Made by a program: the position numbers and the translations under genes | Notes under the pieces: model-generated | Told to the model about the DNA's origin: nothing | The model's database searches: none | Seen by the model: only the letters and a program-made list of their open reading frames with translations | Shown: piece by piece, positions 1 through 8,465 of the stretch | How the letters are laid out: each line of letters starts with the position of its first letter | Position numbering within the stretch: the stretch's first letter is position 1 | From: Nitrospira sp. | GTDB taxonomy: Bacteria > Nitrospirota > Nitrospiria > Nitrospirales > Nitrospiraceae | NCBI GenBank assembly: GCA_005116965.1 | Contig: SWDG01000006.1 | Span: 845,159 to 909,158, forward strand | Reading direction: 5' to 3' | DNA: 64,000 nt

Positions 1-1083
1 GAGATGCAGGTTGAAACCAGGGGAGAATTTGGGGGAGTTGGCATTCAAATCGGTGTCAAGGACAACCGGTTGGCCGTCATCGCACCGATCGAAGGCACGC
101 CGGCCCATCGAGCCGGGATTAAGGCCGGCGACTTTATCACGAAGGTCAATGACGATACGACCAAGGACCTGACCTTGATGGATGCGGTCCAGAAGATGCG
201 AGGACCGAAAGGCAGCAAGGTCAATCTCACGATTCAACGAGATGGCACACCGGACCCATTGGTCTTCACCCTCGTCCGAGACACCATTAAAATTGAAAGC
301 GTGAAGTCGAAGGTCATCGACAACCTCGGTTATGTTCGGCTCACTCAGTTTCAGGAAGCCACTGGGCGAGATCTCTCCAAGGCGATCAAACAGTTCAAGG
401 AACAGAAGGTCCAAGGAACTATTCTTGACCTGCGAAACAATCCCGGCGGGTTGCTGACCGCGGCTGTCGATGTGTCCGAACAATTTCTTCCCAGCGGGAA
501 ACTGGTTGTGTATACCAAGAGCCGAGAAGGAAAAAAAGACGAATGGTTCGCCAAAGCCAAGGATCAGTTGGAGGATCTACCGGTCATTGTCCTGGTCAAT
601 GAAGGATCCGCGAGTGCATCGGAAATTGTCGCCGGAGCGCTGCAGGATTATGGACGAGGCCTTGTTGTTGGGACCACCTCATTCGGAAAGGGATCGGTGC
701 AGACGATCCTCGCGCTGGGTGACGGTTCTGGGCTTCGTCTCACGACCGCAAAGTACTATACGCCAAAGGGCCGGTCCATTCAGTCGACCGGCATTACGCC
801 GGACATCGTCGTGAAGCTTTCAGCGCCGGTGGTGGCTAAAGCGTCTGAGGGGAAACCTGCTGAAAAGGAGGCGGAACCGAAGGCGGTCAAGCCGCCAACA
901 GGAAAAGAAACCTCACCTCAGAATGGCAAGTCTCCAGACGAGGGGGGACCGAAGAATGGGACGCCTCCACCGGCATTGCCTGAAGTCGGGGGAGAGCCTT
1001 CGCTTGAACAGGACGCACAGCTTCAGAAGGCTGTCGAATTGTTGAAGAGTTGGAAGATCTTCAAGGATCTCAAGACGTCCTAA
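1..1083 (+). CDS. S41 family C-terminal processing peptidase (5' partial)
   Basis: Periplasmic tail-specific serine protease of the CtpA/Prc family. The open frame continues upstream of position 1, so the signal peptide and N-terminal part lie outside the window. Numbered from the first Met at position 4, a PDZ domain covers about residues 1-90. The peptidase core follows, with the nucleophile in GSASASE (201-207) and the general-base lysine in FGKGS (Lys229), the Ser/Lys dyad of the family. After residue 270 comes a low-complexity Pro/Lys/Glu-rich linker and a short helical tail, common in this family. The 3' end overlaps the convergent helix-hairpin-helix gene by 4 bases. Substrates cannot be told from sequence. 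Confidence 0.93.
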   Translation, partial: EMQVETRGEFGGVGIQIGVKDNRLAVIAPIEGTPAHRAGIKAGDFITKVNDDTTKDLTLMDAVQKMRGPKGSKVNLTIQRDGTPDPLVFTLVRDTIKIESVKSKVIDNLGYVRLTQFQEATGRDLSKAIKQFKEQKVQGTILDLRNNPGGLLTAAVDVSEQFLPSGKLVVYTKSREGKKDEWFAKAKDQLEDLPVIVLVNEGSASASEIVAGALQDYGRGLVVGTTSFGKGSVQTILALGDGSGLRLTTAKYYTPKGRSIQSTGITPDIVVKLSAPVVAKASEGKPAEKEAEPKAVKPPTGKETSPQNGKSPDEGGPKNGTPPPALPEVGGEPSLEQDAQLQKAVELLKSWKIFKDLKTS

Positions 1084-1550
1084 GGTTCTCGATCATGAAT
1101 TCGTTCCTGAACGGCCTGGAGTAAGCGCTCTTCGGACCCTGAAAAACTTGGCAGGGTCCGAAGCAGGTGCGAGCGGATGATCTGCTCGAGGTCGTCGAGC
1201 GTCCGTATGCCGAGGCGGAAGTATAAATAGGTCACGAGCGACTCGGAAAGTCCTGGCAGGCTCGCCCAGCTCTTCACCTCCGTCGGGAGTGGCGTTTTCA
1301 GTTCTTCGTAGGCGCGAACCGTACCGGTTTCAAGAAACTCTTCTATTTTTTTTGCCAGGTCACCCCCGATTCCATCAACCTCCTCAAGCCCCTGGCGCTC
1401 AACCAGGGTCGCCACATCTTCATCGATGGCCAGCAGAGCATCCGCAGCCCGCCGATAGGCCCGCACCCGATAGGGGTTGGTGCGTTGGGCCGAAAGGAGA
1501 TCGGCCATCGATCGGAAGATGGTGGCGAGTTGCTGGTTGTTCTCTTTCAT
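1080..1550 (-). CDS. Stand-alone helix-hairpin-helix (PolX N-terminal-like) protein
   Basis: Protein of 156 residues resembling the N-terminal 8-kDa/HhH DNA-binding part of family X DNA polymerases. It has the pattern NPYRVRAYRRAA near residues 25-36 and the HhH motif DGIGGDLAKKI at about 59-69. A second weaker HhH follows (LPGLSES). No polymerase palm or PHP domain follows, so it is a free DNA-binding module rather than a polymerase. It is convergent with the S41 peptidase and divergent from thiS, so it is probably monocistronic. Role in repair or DNA binding is inferred from the fold only. Confidence 0.75.
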   Translation of the reverse strand: MKENNQQLATIFRSMADLLSAQRTNPYRVRAYRRAADALLAIDEDVATLVERQGLEEVDGIGGDLAKKIEEFLETGTVRAYEELKTPLPTEVKSWASLPGLSESLVTYLYFRLGIRTLDDLEQIIRSHLLRTLPSFSGSEERLLQAVQERIHDREP

Positions 1551-1611
1551 GTGTAGGACCGTAGAGTTCTATTGTGCGGTCTCTTTGGTCCTTCAGGCAA
1601 GGGGCACTTTG

Positions 1612-1641
1612 TTGACAAGGTGAATTCTACTCTCATAGGAT
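1612..1641 (+). promoter_or_regulatory. Possible sigma70-like promoter of the thi genes
   Basis: A perfect TTGACA at 1612-1617 is followed after 18 bases by TAGGAT (1636-1641, 4 of 6 to consensus). If used, transcription would begin near 1648, after the ATG at 1640, which would favour the GTG at 1649 as thiS start. No TPP riboswitch core was recognised in the 89-base gap. The call is tentative. Confidence 0.3.
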
Positions 1642-1867
1642 GATAGATGTGCAGGATGCAATCCATATCCATGTGAATGGGGAAGCACGGACTTGGCGCA
1701 GTGGCGCAACGGTCACTGAGCTGCTGCAAGATCTGGATATACGGACGGAACGTGTGGCGGTCGAGTTGAATCTTGAAATTCTGGACCGTGCAACATTCGA
1801 TCAACGGTCCCTGAAAGATGGGGATAGGATCGAGATTCTCTGGTTTATCGGTGGCGGGTCATTGTAA
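1640..1867 (+). CDS. thiS: Sulfur carrier protein ThiS
   Basis: Small beta-grasp sulfur carrier of thiazole synthesis. It receives sulfur as a C-terminal thiocarboxylate and passes it to ThiG. The translation shows HVNGE near the N terminus and ends with FIGGGSL. The Gly-Gly expected at the extreme C terminus is therefore followed by two extra residues (Ser-Leu). The ATG at 1640 gives 75 residues; GTG at 1649 is an alternative start suggested by an overlapping promoter-like sequence. thiG begins 9 bases after the stop, so the two are co-transcribed. No thiF-type adenylyltransferase is present in the window. Confidence 0.88.
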   Translation: MIDVQDAIHIHVNGEARTWRSGATVTELLQDLDIRTERVAVELNLEILDRATFDQRSLKDGDRIEILWFIGGGSL

Positions 1868-1876
1868 GAGGACACT

Positions 1877-2650
1877 ATGGCAGACGATCGGCTGATTATT
1901 GCGGGGCGTGAGTTTAAGTCGCGCTTGTGGGTTGGGACGGGCAAATACAAAGACTTTGCTGAGACGAAAAAGGCGATTGAAGTCTCTGGCGCCGATGTCG
2001 TGACGGTTGCGGTACGTCGAGTGAATATCACTGATCGATCGAAAGAGAATCTGCTCGACTACATCGATCCGAAGAAATATACGATCTTGCCCAATACGGC
2101 TGGCTGCTACACAGTGGAGGATGCGGTTCGATACTCTCGTCTGGCGCGCGCGGCCGGAGTTTCTGATTTGGTGAAGTTAGAGGTGCTCGGCGATGAGCGG
2201 ACCTTGTTTCCCGATACGGCGGGGTTGATCGAAGCGGCGAAGATTCTTGTCAAAGAAGGCTTTATCGTGCTGCCCTATACGAATGATGATCCCATTGTCG
2301 CTCAGAAGCTCGTCGATGTTGGATGTCCAGCCGTCATGCCGTTGGCGGCACCGATCGGATCAGGACTCGGGATTCGCAATCCCTATAATCTAAAAATCAT
2401 CATGGAAATGATCAAGGTGCCAATTATCGTCGATGCCGGTGTCGGAACTGCTTCCGATGCTGCGTTTGCAATGGAGTTAGGAGCGGATGCGGTGCTCATG
2501 AATACAGCCATCGCCGGTGCGCAGGACCCGATTGCCATGGCGGAAGCCATGAACTATGCGGTTCAGGCTGGTCGCCTGGCCTATAAGGCCGGTCGCATTC
2601 CCAGGAGACTCTATGCGACGGCGAGTAGCCCGATCGAAGGCATGCTCTAA
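1877..2650 (+). CDS. thiG: Thiazole synthase ThiG
   Basis: TIM-barrel enzyme forming the thiamine thiazole phosphate from deoxyxylulose 5-phosphate, dehydroglycine and ThiS-bound sulfur. The 257-residue length is normal for the family. The Schiff-base lysine is Lys100 in VKLEVLGD. Phosphate-binding glycine motifs are visible later ([17 protein letters not shown]). The C-terminal part with [13 protein letters not shown] is typical. It lies 9 bases after thiS in the same operon. A 125-bp palindromic repeat separates it from thiE. Confidence 0.96.
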   Translation: MADDRLIIAGREFKSRLWVGTGKYKDFAETKKAIEVSGADVVTVAVRRVNITDRSKENLLDYIDPKKYTILPNTAGCYTVEDAVRYSRLARAAGVSDLVKLEVLGDERTLFPDTAGLIEAAKILVKEGFIVLPYTNDDPIVAQKLVDVGCPAVMPLAAPIGSGLGIRNPYNLKIIMEMIKVPIIVDAGVGTASDAAFAMELGADAVLMNTAIAGAQDPIAMAEAMNYAVQAGRLAYKAGRIPRRLYATASSPIEGML

Positions 2651-2775
2651 CAGGATGTTGAACAAAGCCGCCAGCTTTGTTCTCGCGTCGCGTAGAGGCT
2701 CGACGTACGGCTCAAAGTACGCCTCCGCCTCTGCGCTCGCTGCGGCCTCGCTGGGCGGCATTTTTGAACATCCTG
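2651..2775. repeat. 125-bp palindromic interspersed repeat
   Basis: The thiG-thiE gap is filled by an element with near-perfect terminal inverted repeats. The left end reads CAGGATGTTGAACAAAGCC and the right end, reverse-complemented, reads CAGGATGTTCAAAAATGCC; both continue with G/C-rich pairing toward the middle. The whole unit can fold into one long stem. It carries no convincing gene, and the open frames across it are incidental. It begins directly after the thiG stop codon. From memory it resembles repeats found many times in Nitrospira genomes, but only one copy is in this window. Confidence 0.75.
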
Positions 2776-2803
2776 CTAAGATGTCGATCTCAGTCCTTCA
2801 CAG

Positions 2804-3430
2804 ATGCCTTCAATAGATTTCCGGCTGCTGCTCGTTACCGATCGTCACCAAATCCACGGGCGTTCTCTTGTAACAGTTCTCAGTCACGCGATCATGGCTG
2901 GTGTGCCGGCTATACAACTTCGAGAACGGGATTTGCCTACTGGTGAGTTGCTCCCGCTGGCACAAGAGATTCACTCGCTGACTGCACCGCGAGCCGTTCC
3001 GTTGATCCTCAACGATCGTGTCGATCTCGTGCTGGCGCTGAACTTGGACGGTGTGCACCTTCGTGCCAACAGCCTTCCGGTCTCCGTGGTCCGGCGGCTC
3101 ATTGGGCCCAATCGATTGATCGGGATTTCCACACATTCCGTTGAAGACGTTCAACGGGCGAATCATGATGGAGCCGACTACATCATCTTCGGGCCGATTT
3201 TCGATACTCCGTCAAAGCGTTCATTCGGTGCTCCGCTCGGACTCGAGGTTCTTGCCGATGTCTGTCGCAACTCGATGGTCCCCATCTTTGCCATCGGAGG
3301 CATCACAAGCGAACGGGTGCGTAATGTGCGTCGAGCTGGGGCCCATGGAGTCGCCGTGATCGGCGCGCTGCTCACGTCTGCTGATATCAGCGGTGCCGTG
3401 CGCGAGTTCAGCACCGCACTGCAGGCATGA
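2804..3430 (+). CDS. thiE: Thiamine-phosphate synthase ThiE
   Basis: Couples the HMP-pyrophosphate and thiazole-phosphate moieties to give thiamine phosphate. The 208 residues form a TIM barrel with the hallmark motifs QLRERDL (pyrophosphate side), LILNDRVDL, GVHL, IGISTHS, DYIIFGPIF and FAIGGI. It follows thiG across the palindromic repeat, so it may be expressed from the thi promoter by read-through. The next kinase in the pathway, thiL, is at 19.4-20.5 kb on the other strand. Confidence 0.95.
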   Translation: MPSIDFRLLLVTDRHQIHGRSLVTVLSHAIMAGVPAIQLRERDLPTGELLPLAQEIHSLTAPRAVPLILNDRVDLVLALNLDGVHLRANSLPVSVVRRLIGPNRLIGISTHSVEDVQRANHDGADYIIFGPIFDTPSKRSFGAPLGLEVLADVCRNSMVPIFAIGGITSERVRNVRRAGAHGVAVIGALLTSADISGAVREFSTALQA

Positions 3431-3480
3431 GACGTGATCAGGTTACGTTGACCTGCCTTGCGTAGAATCCCCTGTTGCAG

Positions 3481-3509
3481 TTGACCACCTCTAGGTCGGG
3501 TGTTAGAAT
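3481..3509 (+). promoter_or_regulatory. Sigma70-like promoter of the proteasome operon
   Basis: TTGACC (3481-3486, 5 of 6) and TAGAAT (3504-3509, 5 of 6) with the optimal 17-base spacer. They lie about 60 bases before the mpa start codon, in the 140-base gap after thiE. A second GTTGACC...TAGAATCC pair with only 9 bases between lies just upstream. Confidence 0.6.
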
Positions 3510-3570
3510 CCGATCACACGCGTGATCCACGAACTCATTCGACGTTGCGTCCGATTCTTGTTGTGCCGAA

Positions 3571-5340
3571 ATGGCGTCTAGCAAAGATCAGCGCGGTCGG
3601 CTCCGGTCCCTCCGAGATTCCGTCAAGAAGATTACGAAGCGGTTGTCCGAGGGGAATGGGGAGATGATTCACAAGAACGACGAACACAGTCGTGAAGTCG
3701 ATAAGCTTCGCGTTCAGATTCAGTCGATGGAAGAAGAAATCCGTCGGTTGTATCAGTCCCGTCACCAACTCGATCAGGCAACCAAGCACAACGAAAAACT
3801 TGTGGCGACGCTGCAGGAGGCGAAGGCTCAGATCGAGGCCCTGCGGGCCGAGGTCGAGAAGCTGACAGCGCCACCGTCGGCCTACGCCATCTTTTCCAGC
3901 CTGAACGAGGATGGAACGGGCAACGTGTATGTGTCGGGACGGAAAATGAAGGTGAGCCTGCACCCCTCGATTAAGAGCACTGAATTGCGGAAGGGCCGAG
4001 AAGTTGTTCTCAATGAAGCGCTCAACGTGATTGAGGTGAAGGGGTTCGACAGTCAGGGAGAGGTCGTTCGACTCAAAGACGTGCTGGAGGGAGGACGAGC
4101 CTTGGTCACGCTCCATTTCGACGAAGAGAAGGTGGCCGAGCTCGGCGATCCATTGCTCGCTGAGCGACTGAGTGTCGGTGACCACCTCCTTTATGATGCC
4201 CGTTCCGGGTATGTCATTGAGAAGTTGCCGAAGTCCGAAGCGGAAGAGCTGGTATTAGAAGAGATTCCGGATGTCGACTATGAGCATATCGGCGGCCTGC
4301 AGAAAGAATTGGAACAGGTCCGTGATGCGGTCGAACTTCCGTTCCTGCATCCGCACGTATTCTCTGAATATAAGCTCAGCGCACCGAAGGGGGTGCTACT
4401 CTATGGCCCACCCGGTTGTGGGAAGACGCTGATCGCCAAGGCCGTCGCCAATTCGATCGCGAAGAAATTGGGCCATCGAGCCGGTAAAGAGATTCGCAGT
4501 TACTTTCTGCACGTCAAAGGCCCGGAGCTCCTGAATAAATATGTGGGTGAATCAGAACGCCAGGTGCGCGAGGTCTTCAAAAAGGCGAAGGAACGGGCTG
4601 ATGACGGCCATCCGGTGATCGTCTTTTTTGATGAAATGGATGCGCTCTTCAGGACTCGTGGGACCGGGGTGTCCTCGGATATCGAATCGACCATTGTGCC
4701 GCAGTTTCTCTCTGAGATTGACGGGGTTGAGCGATTGCGCAACGTCATTGTCATTGGAGCGAGCAATCGCCAGGATTTGATCGACCCGGCAGTGCTTCGC
4801 GCCGGACGATTGGACGTCAAAGTCAAAGTGGGACGACCGGATGCCACGGCTGCCAAGGACATTTTCTCGAAGTACATCTCGACGGATCTCCCGTTTGCCG
4901 CCGAAGACCTGGAACAGCATGGAGGCGATCGACAGGCGCTTGTGGATCGCTTGACGGCGTTGACAGTCGAGACGATGTACGCCGCTAGTGAAGAAAACAA
5001 ATTCATCGAAGTGACCTACGCCAATGGCGAAAAGGAAGTGCTGTACTTCAAGGACTTCGCCAGTGGAGCCTTGATCGAAGGCATTGTCTCACGCGCGAAA
5101 AAATTTGCCGTGAAGCGCGTGATCGCGCAAGAGGGAGCCGGCCTGCGCTCGGACGACTTGATCCGCGCCATCCGTGAGGAGTTCAAGGAACACGAAGATC
5201 TTCCCAACACGACCAATCCGGACGATTGGGCAAAAGTCGCCGGAAAGAAGGGCGAGAAAATCATTCATCTCAGGACCATCAGCGGTGGACCTGCCGAACA
5301 TCGGCAGATTGAAACCGTCAATACCGGCCACTATCTCTAG
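3571..5340 (+). CDS. mpa: Proteasome-activating AAA ATPase (Mpa/ARC)
   Basis: Hexameric unfoldase that captures pupylated proteins and feeds them to the 20S core. The 589 residues show, in order: a coiled coil at about 35-98 (the Pup-binding segment in characterised Mpa), tandem OB folds to about 215, and the AAA module with Walker A GPPGCGKT (279-286), Walker B VFFDE (351-355) and pore-loop sequence KYVGESE. The last residues are GHYL. Actinobacterial Mpa ends in GQYL, the tail that docks on the core particle, so the docking motif is conserved with one substitution. First gene of the operon; dop starts 7 bases after the stop. Confidence 0.95.
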   Translation: MASSKDQRGRLRSLRDSVKKITKRLSEGNGEMIHKNDEHSREVDKLRVQIQSMEEEIRRLYQSRHQLDQATKHNEKLVATLQEAKAQIEALRAEVEKLTAPPSAYAIFSSLNEDGTGNVYVSGRKMKVSLHPSIKSTELRKGREVVLNEALNVIEVKGFDSQGEVVRLKDVLEGGRALVTLHFDEEKVAELGDPLLAERLSVGDHLLYDARSGYVIEKLPKSEAEELVLEEIPDVDYEHIGGLQKELEQVRDAVELPFLHPHVFSEYKLSAPKGVLLYGPPGCGKTLIAKAVANSIAKKLGHRAGKEIRSYFLHVKGPELLNKYVGESERQVREVFKKAKERADDGHPVIVFFDEMDALFRTRGTGVSSDIESTIVPQFLSEIDGVERLRNVIVIGASNRQDLIDPAVLRAGRLDVKVKVGRPDATAAKDIFSKYISTDLPFAAEDLEQHGGDRQALVDRLTALTVETMYAASEENKFIEVTYANGEKEVLYFKDFASGALIEGIVSRAKKFAVKRVIAQEGAGLRSDDLIRAIREEFKEHEDLPNTTNPDDWAKVAGKKGEKIIHLRTISGGPAEHRQIETVNTGHYL

Positions 5341-5347
5341 CGAACCT

Positions 5348-6847
5348 ATGCCAGACCCTACCGCCACGAATCGCTTGCGCGTGATTGGTACTGAAACCGA
5401 GTTCGGCATTGCGTCAAAAGATCCATCTGCGATGGACCCTGTGTCAGGCTCCTTCACCGTCATTGGACAGTATCCAGGATTGCCGGCTCCAAGGGCGCTC
5501 TGGGATTACGAACACGAAAATCCTCTCGTGGATGCCCGTGGATTTGAAGTCGATGGTGAGCGAGAGCGCCCGAATCCAGACTATAACCGGCAGCTGAACA
5601 AGGTGCTGGCGAACGGCGGACGGTTATATGTCGATGGCGCTCATCCGGAATACTCGACACCGGAGTGCTCGAATGCTCGGGAGGTGGTGGCGTTCGAACG
5701 AGTCGGGGAGCGCATTCTCGCCAAATGTCTTCAAGAATTGACTCGGGTGAGAGGAAGCGAACAGTATGTCCTATACAAGAATAATTCTGACGGCAAGGGC
5801 AACAGCTACGGGTACCATGAAAATTATTTAGTCTCGCGGGCCGTGTCGTTCGACCGGATTGCTAGGGTGTTGACGCCGTTTTTCGTCACACGACCGATCT
5901 TTGCCGGAGCAGGGAAAGTTGGAGCTGAAAATCACACCAGCCCGGCGGAATATCAAATCTCGCAGCGCGCCGACTTTTTCGAATGTCTCATGGACCTCAA
6001 TACGATGGTCAAACGGCCGATCATCAACACGCGGGACGAACCGCATGCCGATGCGGCGAGGTTTCGGAGACTCCATGTCATCACGGGTGATGCCAATATG
6101 GCGGAACTCTCCACCTATTTAAAGGTGGGAACGTTGGACATTGTCTTGGACTTGCTGGAATCAGGAGCCGATCTACCCCAACTGGAACTGGACGAACCGG
6201 TTCGTGTGTTTAAGCAGGTGTCGCGCGACCTGGACGTGAAGGAAACTCTGAAACTTGTCGGTGGAAGGCCCACCACGGCTCTTGCCGTCCAGCGGGCGTA
6301 CCTGAGTGCCGCCAAGACTTTTTATGCCTCGCATGCTCACAGTCCTACCACGGATGATGTATTGCGTCGTTGGGAGGAGGTCCTGGACCAGCTTGATCAG
6401 GATCCGCGGCTGTTGGTCCACGCGTTGGATTGGGTCGCCAAGCGGCATATGATCGAGTCCTACATGGAGCGTAAAGGTTGCGGATGGGATGATCCACGAA
6501 TGAAGCTGATGGATCTCCAATACCATGATGTTCGTCCGGAGAAGGGATTGTTTTATACCCTGGAACGCAGTCGCCTCATCGAACGGATTGTTGAGGAAGA
6601 TGAGATTCAGCACGCTGAATTGAACCCTCCGACGGGAACGAGGGCCTATTTTCGCGGGCGCTGTGTCAGTAAGTTTGCGAAAGCGCTCTATGGGGCTAGT
6701 TGGACATCGGTACTGTTCGACGTCGGCAATACGACGATCAAAAAAGTGCCACTGATGGACCCCCATCGAGGGACTCAGGCCTTGACGCAGGCGTTGCTTG
6801 ATACAACCGATTCGGTCGATGCCCTGATCGAGAAACTCAAGGTTTAA
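5348..6847 (+). CDS. dop: Deamidase/depupylase of Pup (Dop)
   Basis: Carboxylate-amine ligase-fold enzyme that deamidates the Pup C terminus and removes Pup from substrates. The frame is open upstream into mpa, but the ATG at 5348 gives 499 residues, places GTETEFG at 14-20 as in known Dops, and leaves a 7-base gap. Metal/ATP-site glutamates lie in GTETEFG, and the catalytic aspartate is Asp96 in YVDGAHPEY. The Dop-specific loop is present (residues about 38-66, with WDYEHENPLVDARGF); PafA lacks it, which separates this gene from the second homologue at 8466. INTRDEPHADA is also conserved. No pup gene fits between this stop and prcB. Confidence 0.94.
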   Translation: MPDPTATNRLRVIGTETEFGIASKDPSAMDPVSGSFTVIGQYPGLPAPRALWDYEHENPLVDARGFEVDGERERPNPDYNRQLNKVLANGGRLYVDGAHPEYSTPECSNAREVVAFERVGERILAKCLQELTRVRGSEQYVLYKNNSDGKGNSYGYHENYLVSRAVSFDRIARVLTPFFVTRPIFAGAGKVGAENHTSPAEYQISQRADFFECLMDLNTMVKRPIINTRDEPHADAARFRRLHVITGDANMAELSTYLKVGTLDIVLDLLESGADLPQLELDEPVRVFKQVSRDLDVKETLKLVGGRPTTALAVQRAYLSAAKTFYASHAHSPTTDDVLRRWEEVLDQLDQDPRLLVHALDWVAKRHMIESYMERKGCGWDDPRMKLMDLQYHDVRPEKGLFYTLERSRLIERIVEEDEIQHAELNPPTGTRAYFRGRCVSKFAKALYGASWTSVLFDVGNTTIKKVPLMDPHRGTQALTQALLDTTDSVDALIEKLKV

Positions 6848-6870
6848 CGAAGGGTGGTTCGAAGATCGCG

Positions 6871-7686
6871 ATGAAGCTGCCTTATCTCCCTGACCACGAC
6901 GGCTCCAGTTTTTTTGACTTTGTCTCGACACATCATCCCGAGTTGGCATTGCGAAGCCACGGCATGGCGGTCGTTCCCGACCAGACGCGCGCCGTTGGGC
7001 CGGTCGCTGTACCTTCTGCCACGACCGTGCTGGCTCTCAAGTATCAGCAGGGGGTGGTGATTGCCGGAGACCGCCGAGCCACGGAAGGGTTTCAGATTGC
7101 GGATCGCCGAATCGAAAAAGTCTTCAAGATCGATGACTGGTCGGCCATGGCGATCGCGGGGGCGGCCGGGCCTTGCATCGAGATGGCCAAGCTATTTCAG
7201 ACCGAGTTGGAGCATTACGAAAAACTGGAAGGTGTGCCGCTCTCCTGTGAAGGAAAGGCCAATAAGCTGGGCCAGATGGTCAAGGCGAATCTTCCGATGG
7301 TGTTTCAGGGACTGGTCGTCATGCCGTTGTATGTCGGGTATGACGTGAAGCGCGGCGAGGGCCGCATCTTCAAGTACGACATCACCGGCGGGAGGTACGA
7401 AGAGTCCGATTACCATGCGATCGGTTCAGGTGGGAAAGATGCCCGCAACACGATGCGCGAACATTTTAAGCGGCAACTTTCCGAGGGGGATGCGATCAAA
7501 TTAGCCTTGTTGGCGCTCTATAATGCCGCGGATGACGACGTCGGCACCGGGGGACCTGATCTCGTGCGGGGCATTTATCCCACGGCGAAGGTTGTGACGG
7601 CTCAAGGCATCGCCGATGTATCCGACGACACCTTGCGTGCCGTGTGCAACGATGTGATGGCCGCGCGCCGTTCACGGGAGACGTAA
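6871..7686 (+). CDS. prcB: Proteasome beta subunit
   Basis: Catalytic subunit of the 20S proteasome. A propeptide of 50 residues precedes the nucleophile Thr51 (SATT; cleavage after Ala50, where mycobacterial PrcB has Gly). In mature numbering the partner residues are exactly placed: Asp17 in AGDRR (Asp67 of the precursor) and Lys33 (Lys83). Conserved ELEHYEKLEGVPL and GGPDLVRGI match actinobacterial PrcB. The gene starts 23 bases after dop and is followed after 2 bases by prcA. In mycobacteria and, as I recall, in several Nitrospirota loci the small Pup/UBact gene sits directly before prcB; here there is no room for it. Confidence 0.95.
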   Translation: MKLPYLPDHDGSSFFDFVSTHHPELALRSHGMAVVPDQTRAVGPVAVPSATTVLALKYQQGVVIAGDRRATEGFQIADRRIEKVFKIDDWSAMAIAGAAGPCIEMAKLFQTELEHYEKLEGVPLSCEGKANKLGQMVKANLPMVFQGLVVMPLYVGYDVKRGEGRIFKYDITGGRYEESDYHAIGSGGKDARNTMREHFKRQLSEGDAIKLALLALYNAADDDVGTGGPDLVRGIYPTAKVVTAQGIADVSDDTLRAVCNDVMAARRSRET

Positions 7687-7688
7687 TT

Positions 7689-8375
7689 ATGCCGATGCCC
7701 TACTACGTGTCCCCTGAGCAGATGATGCAGGATAAGGCGGAGTATGCCAGGAAGGGGATCGCCAAAGGCCGCTCGATCATCGCGATGGAGTATGTCGACG
7801 GCATTCTCTTGACGGCGGATAATCCGAGCGCCTCGCTGCACAAGGTGTCGGAAATCTACGACAACATTGCGTTTGCGGGAGCCGGTAAGTACAGCGAGTT
7901 CGAGAACCTTCGAAAGGCGGGAATCCGTCACGCTGACCTCAAAGGGTTCATGTACAGTCGAGAAGACGTCACGGGCCGCTCTCTGGCGAACGGGTATTCT
8001 CAAAGCCTGGGGACCGTATTCAGTCAGGAAATGAAGCCGCTTGAGGTAGAGATCCTTGTGGTGCAGGCCGGTGCCAACCATCACCCGAACGAAATCTATC
8101 GTATTTCGTTTGACGGCAGTATCATCGACGAGAAGAACTTTGCGGTGATCGGCGGCAAGTCTGAGGCGGTGCAGACGCTGTTGAAGGAAAACAGTCCCAG
8201 TCAGGCGCCGCCCTTGGATGCCGCGTTGAAGCTGTGTGTCACGGCGCTGGAGCAGACGGCTAATCAAAAGCTGCAGCCGGAAGGGTTGGAAGTCGCAGTT
8301 TTGGACCGAACCCGTGCCGGCCGAAAGTTTCGCCGGGTCTCGATTGCCGATGTTCGACTCATCCTCTCTCCCTGA
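7689..8375 (+). CDS. prcA: Proteasome alpha subunit
   Basis: Structural ring subunit that gates the 20S core and docks Mpa. The ATG at 7689 gives 228 residues beginning MPMPYYVSPEQMMQ, which aligns with the start of mycobacterial PrcA. An upstream in-frame start at 7644 would overlap prcB by 43 bases and is less likely. Conserved ARKGIA, AGKYSEFENLR, DVTGRSLA and YRISFDGS are visible. No N-terminal threonine nucleophile is present, as expected for an alpha subunit. It sits 2 bases after prcB and is surely co-expressed with it. Confidence 0.95.
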   Translation: MPMPYYVSPEQMMQDKAEYARKGIAKGRSIIAMEYVDGILLTADNPSASLHKVSEIYDNIAFAGAGKYSEFENLRKAGIRHADLKGFMYSREDVTGRSLANGYSQSLGTVFSQEMKPLEVEILVVQAGANHHPNEIYRISFDGSIIDEKNFAVIGGKSEAVQTLLKENSPSQAPPLDAALKLCVTALEQTANQKLQPEGLEVAVLDRTRAGRKFRRVSIADVRLILSP

Positions 8376-8465
8376 CCTCTGCCTTTCGTAGAGGCTTCCT
8401 TTGTTGCAGATCCGCAAAGCGGCGTATACTCTATCTAAAGGCCATTCATGATGTCTGGTGGTTCC

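Noticed and set aside
1551..1639. TPP riboswitch before thiS
   Set aside because: The gap is only 89 bases and lacks the conserved THI-box sequences (CTGAGA and the ACCTGA region).
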